Assembly: GCA_031277615.1 (NCBI GenBank)
Contig: JAITMC010000018.1
Location: 62,001-126,000 of the forward strand
DNA: 64,000 nucleotides
DNA from: Chryseobacterium sp.
Lineage (GTDB): Bacteria; Bacteroidota; Bacteroidia; Flavobacteriales; Weeksellaceae
Reading direction: 5' to 3'
The position numbers were made by a program, and so were the translations under genes. The notes beneath the pieces were generated by a model that ran no database searches, was not told the origin of the DNA, and saw nothing but the letters and a program-made list of their open reading frames with translations. Numbering within the stretch: the stretch's first letter is position 1; each line of letters starts with the position of its first letter. Shown piece after piece: positions 1 to 8,016 of this stretch.

Positions 1-138
1 GGAGAAAGTAAAACACCAATGTTCCTTACCGTGAAAGGAGCAGATGTTGATATGATTCTGAAAAAAGCAGAGCAGATGCATGGTCCGTACAGGATTCCGA
101 CACTGCTGAAAAAACTCGATCAGCTTTCAAGGGCATAA
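1..138 (+). CDS. C-terminal end of an unidentified protein (5' truncated by window)
   Basis: An open frame runs from the first base to a TAA, giving 45 residues that end in IPTLLKKLDQLSRA. The peptide is helical, rich in lysine and leucine, and has no stop or start that would make it a separate gene. It is followed by a good intrinsic terminator, which supports it being the true end of a gene. I do not recognise the family from this fragment. Confidence 0.6.
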   Translation, partial: GESKTPMFLTVKGADVDMILKKAEQMHGPYRIPTLLKKLDQLSRA

Positions 139-183
139 GCTTCCGGGTATTTCGTCATTTAATCTTCGTTTATCTGATATATT

Positions 184-216
184 AAAGTTCTGAATTATTA
201 ATTCGGAACTTTTTTC
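184..216 (+). terminator. Intrinsic terminator after the truncated first gene
   Basis: A 13-bp stem (AAAGTTCTGAATT / AATTCGGAACTTT, one G-U pair) with a 3-base loop is followed directly by a T run. It lies 46 bases after the stop of the first gene. Confidence 0.8.
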
Positions 217-341
217 CTTGATAATGTTAATTTATTTTCCTGATTATCATATTATTATTTAAAAAGTGATAAATATCATTACATTCTTATTTTTATTGAT
301 TCTAAATAAATATAAATTTGTCTCCATAAAAAAAGGAATAT

Positions 342-1637
342 ATGAAAAGATTATCTACTCTTGCCGCTGTGGCTTTTTATATGATGATGGATGCCCAATA
401 CTGCAGTCCGGCATTTCAATACGGAGCAGACAGCAATATGATTACCCACGTCAGTTTTGGAAATATTAATAATACATCACCTTTCCTGTCGGGAAGTACA
501 CCGGTATACGAAGATTTTACTTCAATATCAACGGAGCTTCAGGCAGGGAACAGTTATCTGATCTCTGTAAAAGGCCCTTCCAGTACATTTCCGAGCGATG
601 TGGTGGTATTTATAGACTTTAATAAAAACGGAAGCTTTGATGATGCCGGAGAAAGTTTTTATATCGGAAGACTTGAAGCTGCTAACCCGGCGAATGCTTT
701 TACCGTATCAGCAAATATTACGGTTCCTGCCAATGCTTCTTCAGGAGCGACAAGAATGAGAGTCCTGAAAAACAACAATACGGCAGCCTATTCGGATCCG
801 AATGCTGCAAGTTCTATTAACACAGCCTGTGATACCGATTTAAGATCGGGCCAGGCAGAAGATTATACCGTTACTATTTCAGGAAATAATACGGCCTTCC
901 CGGCACCCTATTGTGGCACAGAGGGGATTACCAGCCAGACTGTAAGTGAAATCAGCAGAGTAGAATTTGCAGGAAAAAGCAATGACAGTAATATTGACGG
1001 TAATTCAGAAGTACTGGAAAACTTTACCGATATCATATTCGATGTCAACAGAGGCGGGGCTTATCCTATTACGGTAACGGGCGGAACTCACGGACAGACC
1101 ACAGTTTCAGCTTATGCTTATATTGATTTCAACCATAATAACGTATTTGAAGCCAATGAAGCCTTTAACTTAGGCTATCTGGATAATTCTGATCCTGTGG
1201 ACCACGAACAGTCAGGCATAACTTCCGGCATGATTGATGTTCCGGCAGATGCATTACTGGGACCCACCCGGTTCAGACTGGTAAAAGCGTATGAATCCAG
1301 TTCGTGGATGGGAACTCTGGAAAATCTTCCGTGCCCTTCAGGATGGTTTATAGGGCAGGCTGAGGATTATACCATCAATGTGCAGGCAGAAAATCTGGCC
1401 ACTGCAGAAGTAACCGGAAAAGCTGAAACCAGAATATTTCCGAATCCTACCACAGGTTCTTTAACAATAAGAACAGAGAAACTGGAAAAATATGAAATAT
1501 ATGACCTGACGGGGAGAAAAATCCAGGAAGGAAAATCAGCTCATTTAAATATAGAAAGTCTTTCAGCAGGAATTTATCTGATAAAAATCCATACCGGAGA
1601 TCATCAGATCATCACCGAAAAGATCATTAAAAAATAA
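342..1637 (+). CDS. Secreted T9SS cargo protein with two GEVED domains
   Basis: A 431-residue protein with an N-terminal signal peptide (MKRLSTLAAVAF..., cleavage probably after DAQ). It has two similar beta-rich GEVED modules, each with an acidic D.N.NG.FD-like loop and ending in GQAEDYT (around residues 170-176 and 337-343). The last ~65 residues are a type A T9SS sorting domain: FPNPTTGSL, then YDLTGRKI, then LSAGIYLIKI and a lysine-rich end. It should be exported by Sec, carried across the outer membrane by T9SS and attached to the surface or released. The GEVED acidic loops may bind calcium. The ligand is unknown. It is a single-gene unit with terminators on both sides. A TAAATTTG -7-like box lies 21 bases before the ATG. 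Confidence 0.9.
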   Translation: MKRLSTLAAVAFYMMMDAQYCSPAFQYGADSNMITHVSFGNINNTSPFLSGSTPVYEDFTSISTELQAGNSYLISVKGPSSTFPSDVVVFIDFNKNGSFDDAGESFYIGRLEAANPANAFTVSANITVPANASSGATRMRVLKNNNTAAYSDPNAASSINTACDTDLRSGQAEDYTVTISGNNTAFPAPYCGTEGITSQTVSEISRVEFAGKSNDSNIDGNSEVLENFTDIIFDVNRGGAYPITVTGGTHGQTTVSAYAYIDFNHNNVFEANEAFNLGYLDNSDPVDHEQSGITSGMIDVPADALLGPTRFRLVKAYESSSWMGTLENLPCPSGWFIGQAEDYTINVQAENLATAEVTGKAETRIFPNPTTGSLTIRTEKLEKYEIYDLTGRKIQEGKSAHLNIESLSAGIYLIKIHTGDHQIITEKIIKK

Positions 1638-1678
1638 ACACGTATCTAATCATATCCATATCAATTTTTGTTTTTTTA

Positions 1679-1708
1679 AACCGGCAGGCCATATTCTGTC
1701 GGTTTTTT
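1679..1708. terminator. Bidirectional terminator between convergent genes
   Basis: A 9-bp stem (AACCGGCAG / CTGTCGGTT) is followed by T6 on the plus strand and preceded by an A run, which becomes a T run on the minus strand. It serves the GEVED gene and the convergent SNF2 helicase gene. Confidence 0.75.
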
Positions 1709-1778
1709 CTTTAATAGCTGTTCCGGAAAAATGATTTTATTCTTGCTGAAAACTGATACCCTTTTATTATGAAGTTTC

Positions 1779-4700
1779 TTATTCCAGTAATTCCAGCAGA
1801 TCATGCCTGGAAAGCTTCTGAATACCCGCTCCGTCTGTTTTAAGGAGATTTTGAGCCAGCTCATTCTTTTTCTTCTGAAGCTTCAGGATCTTTTCTTCAA
1901 CGGTATTGGTACAGATCAGCCGGACAGCAATCACATTTTTTGTCTGCCCGATTCGGTAACTTCTGTCAATAGCCTGATTTTCCGCTGCCGGATTCCACCA
2001 GGGATCAACGAGATAAATGTAATCCGCTTTCGTAAGATTAAGCCCTATACCACCGGCTTTTAAACTGATCAGGAAAACGCGGACCTCTTCCTTTTCCTGA
2101 AAATTTTTCACAGCCTTACCACGGTTTTTGGTTTGCCCGGTAAGGTATTCAAAATCAATGTTTCTATCTTCAAGTTCGGTTTTCAGGAGATCAAGCATTT
2201 CTACAAACTGGGAGAAAACCAGGATTTTATGTCCTTTTGATTTACTCTCAATTTGTTCCATTAAAATCTCTTTTTTTACGGAATGTTCACCGGAGTAGCC
2301 TTCTTTTAAAAGCAGAGGTGAGTTGCAGATCTGCCGAAGCCGGGTAAGGCCTGTCAGAACGTGCATGCTGTTTTTATTCAGGTCATCATCATCATTGGCG
2401 GCAATAAATTCCCGGAGCTCTCTTTCGTAGGCATCATAGATCTTCCGCTGCTCACTGTTCATTTCACAATAGATCACCATTTCCGTTTTTTCAGGAAGCT
2501 CTTTGGCTACCTGCTTTTTTGTTCTTCTGAGAATGAATGGCTGGATTTTCTGCTGAAGGTCCAAAGCGCGTTGGCTATATTCAAATTTATCGATAGGAAC
2601 CGCATAAATATCTTTAAAGTACTGCTTGCTGCCCAATAATCCCGGACAGGCAAAAGAAAGCTGGCTGTAAAGATCAAATGTATTATTCTCAATCGGAGTT
2701 CCGGTTAAAACAAACCGGTTTCTCGACTGCAGAAGGCGGACAGCCTTGTACCGTTCCGAATCAGGATTCTTAATCGTCTGTGATTCATCAAGGAAAATGC
2801 AGCTGAAATGGAATTTTTTCAGAAAACGTATATCAGACAGTACCATTCCATACGTCGTAAGAATAATATCATATCCGGAAAAATGCTCTGAAGACTTCTC
2901 GCGGTCGGATCCATAATGAACAAAAATTTTCAGCAAAGGAGCAAATTTGCCGATTTCTTCCTGCCAGTTGAAAAGCAGGGAAGTAGGTACTACAACCAGA
3001 TGCGTGGAAGGCCCCCGTTTTTCCCGTTGTGACAGGATAAAGGCAATAATCTGAATTGTTTTTCCCAGTCCCATATCATCTGCGAGGCAGCCTCCGAAAT
3101 TATAGCCGTCCAGAAAGGTCAGCCAGTTCAGTCCGTCATGCTGATAATCTCTTAATACAGCCTGCAATCCATCAGGAACCGGAGTGTGAGGAATATTTTT
3201 AACCGAAGAAAACTGAAGGCTGTACGAAGTAATTTCGTCCTGAACTTCTTTGCTTAATACTTCTTTTTCAAAAAGTGAAGCGACTTCCGTAAAATTGATT
3301 TTAGGAATTCTAAGCATTTCTTCATCGATTTCTCCTGCCTGAAAATAAGCTGAAATCCGGCTGATCCATTCATCAGGAAGAATTCCGAGGGTGCCGTCAT
3401 CCAGCTGTACATATTTGCTTTTATTACGGATAGCCCGGTGCAGCTGCTTCAGGGCTACATCTTTGTCTCCAAAGCTCACTTTTAACTTAGCATTGAACCA
3501 GTCAAGACCGCTGGTGATCCTGATGTTGATTTTTGCGCGGTTAAGATTCAGTTTATTATTTTTAAGCTCATTGAAGCCCAGGATGATGATTCCTTCATTC
3601 TGCCAGGTCTCAAAGGCTGTAAGAAACCAACTGTCATCCAGGAATTTATCCCGGTGAAGGTAGAAATATTCATAGCCGCTTATCTGTTCTTCAAATTCAG
3701 GATGCTGCTGCATAACCAGTGAAGTAAAACGGGCTTCGGCCTGTTCATTCCGGTTCACTTTAAACGGATTCCCATTCTGGTCGGTATCAAAAAGCTGTTT
3801 TTTTGAATAGACGGGAACTTCTGCCATCCCATACTTCATGACAGGAGTAATGGCGATATAGTTTCCCTGTTGGCGCAGATAAATAATGCGTTCGGTCTGA
3901 TAGCTTTTCTCTTCAAGCTGCACTTGCGTTGCCGGCCGTATATAGCTGTAATTAATGTGGATAATATTTTCAAGAGATGAAAGTACCGTTTGCATAAATG
4001 CTTCGTACTTGGAGGCATGAACCAAAAGGATTTCATGATTGGCTTTAAAGAATTTTATAACCCTGAGCATGTCCTGATCATCAACAAAACTAAAGGTATT
4101 TCTGCTGTAAACGAAATGCTCATTCCGGATCACGACATTACTAAAAGAAACAGAACGGTCGTTGAACAGCAACTCCCCTGTAATTTCATAGAACGGATCT
4201 TTTTTGAAAACAGTCAGCTGAATTTCAGCCTGCAAAAATTCCAGGGTAACAGGAACAAGGGATTTGGCGGATATTGTTTCGGACAGGTCCCGGTCATGAT
4301 AATACACATCAAGTCCTGAAGGGTTTCGGACAATCAGCCTGAGTGCTTCCAGTTCTGAAGAAGTATAATCTTCACTGTAATTATTCTGAAAGGATGAAAC
4401 CGCTGTATAAAATTTGATCTCAGATGGTTCTTCCGCTTTCCAGATCAACTGCGTGGCATCTATGGTACTGACTGGATTCTTGATCCTGCCGGTCCGGGTG
4501 ATTTCAGCCTCCATCAGGGAAAAATTCAGATGATTGTAATAACGGTGTCTGCCGATCACCAGTATTTTTTTACGATCCGTATCCTGAAGAGCAAGCTTTT
4601 CAATCAGAGAGGAACGTTGTGGAAGAAGATGCTGTTTCAAAGCCTGCTCATCTACAGGAAGCATTTCCCGGATTTTGGGATGTACTTCTATTTTTCCGTT

Positions 4701-5108
4701 AAGATAGTCAAGCTGAAAATAAACATCAAGATCAGGCTCACGGTCCAATCCATAATCTTTCGCCTTGGTGAGCAACAGTTTCCGCCGGATAAAGGGATCA
4801 AAAAATATCTTAAAATTACTGACTTCCAGAATGCTGTGAATAATCTCTGCCTGATGTTCGCAAAGTTTGTTCCCCGTATGATTACAGCTGCAGGCAGCCA
4901 CTACGGAACCTCCGATCTGGCTTACAGAAACAGAAGGAAAATCCTGAAGTGTTTTTTTGGTAAATACACCCGCGTTGTTTTCAATAGCAACCGGACAGAT
5001 AGCCTGAAAATCCCTGATATCCATAAACGCACTGCTCCCGGTATGCTTCAGAAGATCATATACGGAAAGTGTGCTGATCCTGGTGTTTTCAAGAATATAA
5101 GTTGCCAT
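1779..5108 (-). CDS. SWIM zinc finger / SNF2 family DEAD-like helicase
   Basis: A 1109-residue protein if started at MATYILENT. The frame is open 18 codons further upstream (to 5162), but that extension (MLRNRTGFPRFF...) looks non-homologous. Near the N-terminus is a SWIM zinc-finger pattern, CxCx7CxH (C73, C75, C83, H85). The C-terminal half is an SNF2 ATPase: DDMGLGKTIQ Walker A with K683, a DESQ box in place of DEAH/DEAD, LTGTPIENN (motif III), then the helicase C lobe with SLKAGGIGLNLT and QAIDRSYRIGQ. SNF2 proteins are ATP-driven DNA translocases. In bacteria, SWIM-SNF2 proteins are mostly uncharacterised and are thought to act in transcription recycling or repair. Monocistronic, convergent with the GEVED gene. 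Confidence 0.9.
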   Translation of the reverse strand: MATYILENTRISTLSVYDLLKHTGSSAFMDIRDFQAICPVAIENNAGVFTKKTLQDFPSVSVSQIGGSVVAACSCNHTGNKLCEHQAEIIHSILEVSNFKIFFDPFIRRKLLLTKAKDYGLDREPDLDVYFQLDYLNGKIEVHPKIREMLPVDEQALKQHLLPQRSSLIEKLALQDTDRKKILVIGRHRYYNHLNFSLMEAEITRTGRIKNPVSTIDATQLIWKAEEPSEIKFYTAVSSFQNNYSEDYTSSELEALRLIVRNPSGLDVYYHDRDLSETISAKSLVPVTLEFLQAEIQLTVFKKDPFYEITGELLFNDRSVSFSNVVIRNEHFVYSRNTFSFVDDQDMLRVIKFFKANHEILLVHASKYEAFMQTVLSSLENIIHINYSYIRPATQVQLEEKSYQTERIIYLRQQGNYIAITPVMKYGMAEVPVYSKKQLFDTDQNGNPFKVNRNEQAEARFTSLVMQQHPEFEEQISGYEYFYLHRDKFLDDSWFLTAFETWQNEGIIILGFNELKNNKLNLNRAKINIRITSGLDWFNAKLKVSFGDKDVALKQLHRAIRNKSKYVQLDDGTLGILPDEWISRISAYFQAGEIDEEMLRIPKINFTEVASLFEKEVLSKEVQDEITSYSLQFSSVKNIPHTPVPDGLQAVLRDYQHDGLNWLTFLDGYNFGGCLADDMGLGKTIQIIAFILSQREKRGPSTHLVVVPTSLLFNWQEEIGKFAPLLKIFVHYGSDREKSSEHFSGYDIILTTYGMVLSDIRFLKKFHFSCIFLDESQTIKNPDSERYKAVRLLQSRNRFVLTGTPIENNTFDLYSQLSFACPGLLGSKQYFKDIYAVPIDKFEYSQRALDLQQKIQPFILRRTKKQVAKELPEKTEMVIYCEMNSEQRKIYDAYERELREFIAANDDDDLNKNSMHVLTGLTRLRQICNSPLLLKEGYSGEHSVKKEILMEQIESKSKGHKILVFSQFVEMLDLLKTELEDRNIDFEYLTGQTKNRGKAVKNFQEKEEVRVFLISLKAGGIGLNLTKADYIYLVDPWWNPAAENQAIDRSYRIGQTKNVIAVRLICTNTVEEKILKLQKKKNELAQNLLKTDGAGIQKLSRHDLLELLE

Positions 5109-5221
5109 AATGATCCACAAACTTACAAAAAAGCGGGGAAATCCTGTTCGGTTCCGCAACAAAATGAATAATCATAATCGTCTAATTAATAAAGAAAATT
5201 ATCTGCCTGAATCAATGGTTT

Positions 5222-5365
5222 TTATTTTGAATTCAGGAGTTTCTTAATAAAAAGGGGGGTCATCATAGCGATTGAAAACACCAGGATCACTGAGAGGTCA
5301 TATGCACTGAATATTGATTCACTCTTAAATTTTGATTTCAGATACGATATGTAGCAATTATAGCG
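5222..5365 (-). pseudogene. Possible 3' remnant of a membrane protein gene
   Basis: On the minus strand a 47-codon open frame without a plausible start ends at a TAA. It encodes a stretch with a hydrophobic helix (LSVILVFSIAMMTPLFI) followed by a basic tail KKLLNSK, which is how many multi-pass membrane proteins end. Upstream the frame is broken by closely spaced stops. I read it as the leftover 3' end of a deleted gene. Chance is possible, since only amino-acid composition supports it. Confidence 0.3.
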
Positions 5366-5402
5366 TTATATTTATAAAAACAAAAACACAGCAACAACAT
5401 CG

Positions 5403-6491
5403 ATGAAGAGTACTAAAACAGATGATGGCCTGGTAACAGGTAAAATCATAGGGGCAGGGAATTATATTCCCGATGAAATTATTCCTAATTTATTTTTTGA
5501 TCAACACCATTTTATCAGCAAAAACGGAGAATCATTAAAAGAGAGTAATACTGTAATTGCCCAAAAGCTAAAAGAAATTACAGGAATTGAAGAAAGAAGA
5601 TATGCTTCCGCTCATCAGGTTACTTCAGATCTGGGACTGATTGCTGCAAAAGAGGCGCTGGAACATTCAAAGATTGATCCGGAAACGATTGATTACATCA
5701 TATTTGCCCATAACTTCGGAGATGTCCGGGTGGGAACAGTTCAGTCCGATGCGGTTCCCAGCCTGGCAGCCAGGGTGAAACACCTTTTGAAGATTAAAAA
5801 TAACTTTTGTGTAGCCTATGATGTGCTTTTTGGGTGTCCCGGCTGGATAGAAGGAGTCATCCAGGCCAATGCCTTTATCAGATCAGGTATTGCAAAGCGC
5901 TGCCTGGTTATCGGAGGCGAAACACTTTCCAGAGTGGTTGACATTCATGACAGAGACAGTATGATTTATGCTGACGGAGCCGGAGCGGTAATCCTTGAAG
6001 CGTCTCATGATGACAGCGGAATAAAAGCTCACCTCTCCGCTTCCCATACGCTGAATGAAAAAGATTATCTGTATTTCGGAAAATCGTATAATAATGAATC
6101 CTGCCCTGATACGAAATACATCAAAATGGAAGGGCGCAAGATTTATGAATTTGCACTGATGAATGTGCCCGAAGCCATGAAGATATGTCTGGAAAAAAGT
6201 GGTTATTCCATCGACCAGCTTAGCAAGATTATCATTCATCAGGCGAATGAAAAAATGGATGAAGCCATTGTAAAACGCTTTTATCAGCTTTATGACAGGC
6301 CCATGCCGGATAATATCATGCCTATGGTTATTGAAAAACTGGGGAACAGCAGTGTAGCCACTATTCCGTCACTGTTGAAAATGATCCTGAATGGTGAACT
6401 GGCTTCTCATCAGATCCTGAGAGATGACATTATTCTGTTTGCATCTGTTGGAGCCGGTATGAATATTAATGCAATGGTGTATAAATTTTAA
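5403..6491 (+). CDS. 3-oxoacyl-ACP synthase III family protein (KASIII/FabH-like)
   Basis: A 362-residue thiolase-fold condensing enzyme. The FabH triad is recognisable: Cys145 in FGCPGW, His279 in IIHQAN and Asn315 in GNSSVATIP. The C-terminal glycine-rich motif is SVGAGMNINAMV. KASIII enzymes condense an acyl-CoA with malonyl-ACP. At 362 residues it is longer than housekeeping FabH (about 320-335), and it stands alone rather than beside plsX or rpmF. It may therefore be a secondary KASIII that loads special primers (branched or aryl acids) rather than the essential one; that role is inference. A terminator follows it. Confidence 0.88.
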   Translation: MKSTKTDDGLVTGKIIGAGNYIPDEIIPNLFFDQHHFISKNGESLKESNTVIAQKLKEITGIEERRYASAHQVTSDLGLIAAKEALEHSKIDPETIDYIIFAHNFGDVRVGTVQSDAVPSLAARVKHLLKIKNNFCVAYDVLFGCPGWIEGVIQANAFIRSGIAKRCLVIGGETLSRVVDIHDRDSMIYADGAGAVILEASHDDSGIKAHLSASHTLNEKDYLYFGKSYNNESCPDTKYIKMEGRKIYEFALMNVPEAMKICLEKSGYSIDQLSKIIIHQANEKMDEAIVKRFYQLYDRPMPDNIMPMVIEKLGNSSVATIPSLLKMILNGELASHQILRDDIILFASVGAGMNINAMVYKF

Positions 6492-6522
6492 ATTTTCTAA
6501 GAATATAAGTTTTTACAATCTC

Positions 6523-6550
6523 CGGCACTGTTTCCAGGCAGTGCCGTTTT
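6523..6550 (+). terminator. Intrinsic terminator after the KASIII gene
   Basis: An 8-bp GC-rich stem, CGGCACTG / CAGTGCCG, with an 8-base loop and a following TTTT, 31 bases after the stop. Confidence 0.8.
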
Positions 6551-6634
6551 GTATGTCTATCTGTTAAATTAAGATCTTTTTTCAATATAAAAAATACCTG
6601 TTTTCAGGTAGGAAAAAATACTTTTTTTTTAGGA

Positions 6635-6666
6635 TTGATGTATAGTGGTGGTAAGGTATAGATTTG
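6635..6666 (+). promoter_or_regulatory. Flavobacterial-type promoter (TTG - 21 bp - TAGATTTG)
   Basis: TTG at 6635-6637 and TAGATTTG at 6659-6666 match the known Bacteroidota -33/-7 consensus TTG-N(19-21)-TAnnTTTG. The start codon of the downstream secreted protein is 46 bases past the -7 box. No transcript data. Confidence 0.6.
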
Positions 6667-6712
6667 TAATAAAAACACTTTTATACATCAGTCACTTAAA
6701 TCAACCTTAAAA

Positions 6713-7708
6713 ATGAAAAAACTTAACTTTATTGTATGTGCAGTTGCCGGAATGATGGCCTATGCCCAGCCTTCCATTACAAGAACTGCAGTAGACCGTA
6801 CGAATGTTCCTGTTACCTTCAGATCGGGAGATGTCACAGGAACTTCAATAAGTGCCGGACCTGCCGGAGCCAATATGACCTGGAATTTTTCCGCCTACAG
6901 CGGAGCCAATGTCGTTACAACCAATACCAATGCTTGCCCGGGGCAGGCCAACTGTTTCAGATTTCCGGATGCCAACAGAATTACGAAGCCTACTGAAGCG
7001 GAGGTCTATGATTTCAGCTCAATGACAGATACACAGGCCGTTATGCTGGGATCCTATTTCGGACCGGCTATGGGAGAAGGAACCTCAACTTACACGGATC
7101 CGCTTATTGAATATCAGTTCCCAATTACTTACCAGCAGCAGTTTGATGATACTTACCAGTTCAATGTGGTTTCTGCTGCTACCAACACCAGTGAATCGGG
7201 ACAGGTGTCATTTGTTGCAGATGGCTATGGAACGGTAATTACACCTGTAGGAACCTATTCCAATGTGATGAGGGTCAAAAGAATGCGGACCGCTACACAA
7301 ACTATCCCAGGATTTCCCTCTGCTACTTATACCAATGAATCTTATCAGTGGATCAGCCAGAATGAAGGGGTAGTACTGAGCTATGCGATTAATACTTCTA
7401 CTTTCAACGGAAATACCAATGTCTCGAAAGGTCTTTCCTATCTTGTTCCGGGAAGTTTGTCCACATCGGAAGTGAAGAACGGGAAAACAGATATCTCAAT
7501 CTATCCTAATCCAAGTGCAGACACGGTTACTTTCCAGTCAAAAGAGGATCTTAAAAAGATGACTGTGAGTTCTTTAGACGGCAAAACCGTAATGACCAGT
7601 GAAAACAGCAGAACCATAGATATTTCCGGCCTTCCCAAAGGAGTATATATCCTGCACGGAGAATTGAAGAACGGAACTTCTGTCTCTAAAAAAGTGATCA
7701 GAAAATAA
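6713..7708 (+). CDS. Secreted T9SS sorting-domain protein of unknown function
   Basis: A 331-residue protein with a short signal peptide (MKKLNFIVCAVAGMMAYAQ). The middle is rich in Thr, Ser, Asn and aromatic residues, as expected of an extracellular beta-sandwich, and has no catalytic motif that I recognise. The C-terminus is a T9SS type A domain: SIYPNPSADTVTF, SSLDGKTVM, ISGLPKGVYILHG, ending KKVIRK. It is transcribed alone from a good flavobacterial promoter. It is probably surface-displayed or released. Confidence 0.88.
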   Translation: MKKLNFIVCAVAGMMAYAQPSITRTAVDRTNVPVTFRSGDVTGTSISAGPAGANMTWNFSAYSGANVVTTNTNACPGQANCFRFPDANRITKPTEAEVYDFSSMTDTQAVMLGSYFGPAMGEGTSTYTDPLIEYQFPITYQQQFDDTYQFNVVSAATNTSESGQVSFVADGYGTVITPVGTYSNVMRVKRMRTATQTIPGFPSATYTNESYQWISQNEGVVLSYAINTSTFNGNTNVSKGLSYLVPGSLSTSEVKNGKTDISIYPNPSADTVTFQSKEDLKKMTVSSLDGKTVMTSENSRTIDISGLPKGVYILHGELKNGTSVSKKVIRK

Positions 7709-8016
7709 ACCTACTCAATATAAAATATTCAGAAGCAGGGACGTGGAAATAATAAAAGATTGTGGAACCTGCTTTATGATTTCAAATCATCAGCTTTAAC
7801 GACAAATCAGAGCTTTCGGTAGTGAATTTTTCAGGGGAACGGGTCGGCAGAATATTCTGACGGCTCTTTCCTTTTTACTGAAAATAGCTTGAAACCAATA
7901 TTCTGAAGAAAAAAGAATAGATATTCATTCTTATTGTAATTTTGAAACAGAACTTTCGGAAAGATAATAAGTGAATATGATGGAAACATTCTTTAATAAA
8001 AACAATTGCAGAAAAG
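7709..8016. other. Intergenic region (308 bp) with a weak hairpin
   Basis: The only structure seen is an imperfect inverted repeat at about 7851-7872 (GTCGGCAGAAT / ATTCTGACGGC, two mismatched positions) followed by a pyrimidine-rich stretch. It may terminate the upstream secreted-protein gene. No convincing promoter was found for the kinase gene downstream. Confidence 0.4.

Noticed and set aside
5109..5162. An 18-codon N-terminal extension of the SNF2 protein
   Set aside because: MLRNRTGFPRFFVSLWII is not similar to expected family starts. The Met at 5108 begins the ordered sequence, though the longer form cannot be excluded.
4530..5171. A 213-codon plus-strand open frame opposite the SNF2 helicase N-terminus
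   Set aside because: It is antisense to a clear protein-coding gene with recognisable motifs, lacks domains, and has the Phe/Tyr/Ile-rich composition of a shadow frame.
7851..7872. A full intrinsic terminator after the T9SS gene at 6713
   Set aside because: The stem has two mismatched positions and lies about 145 bases past the stop codon, so I noted it only in the intergenic entry.
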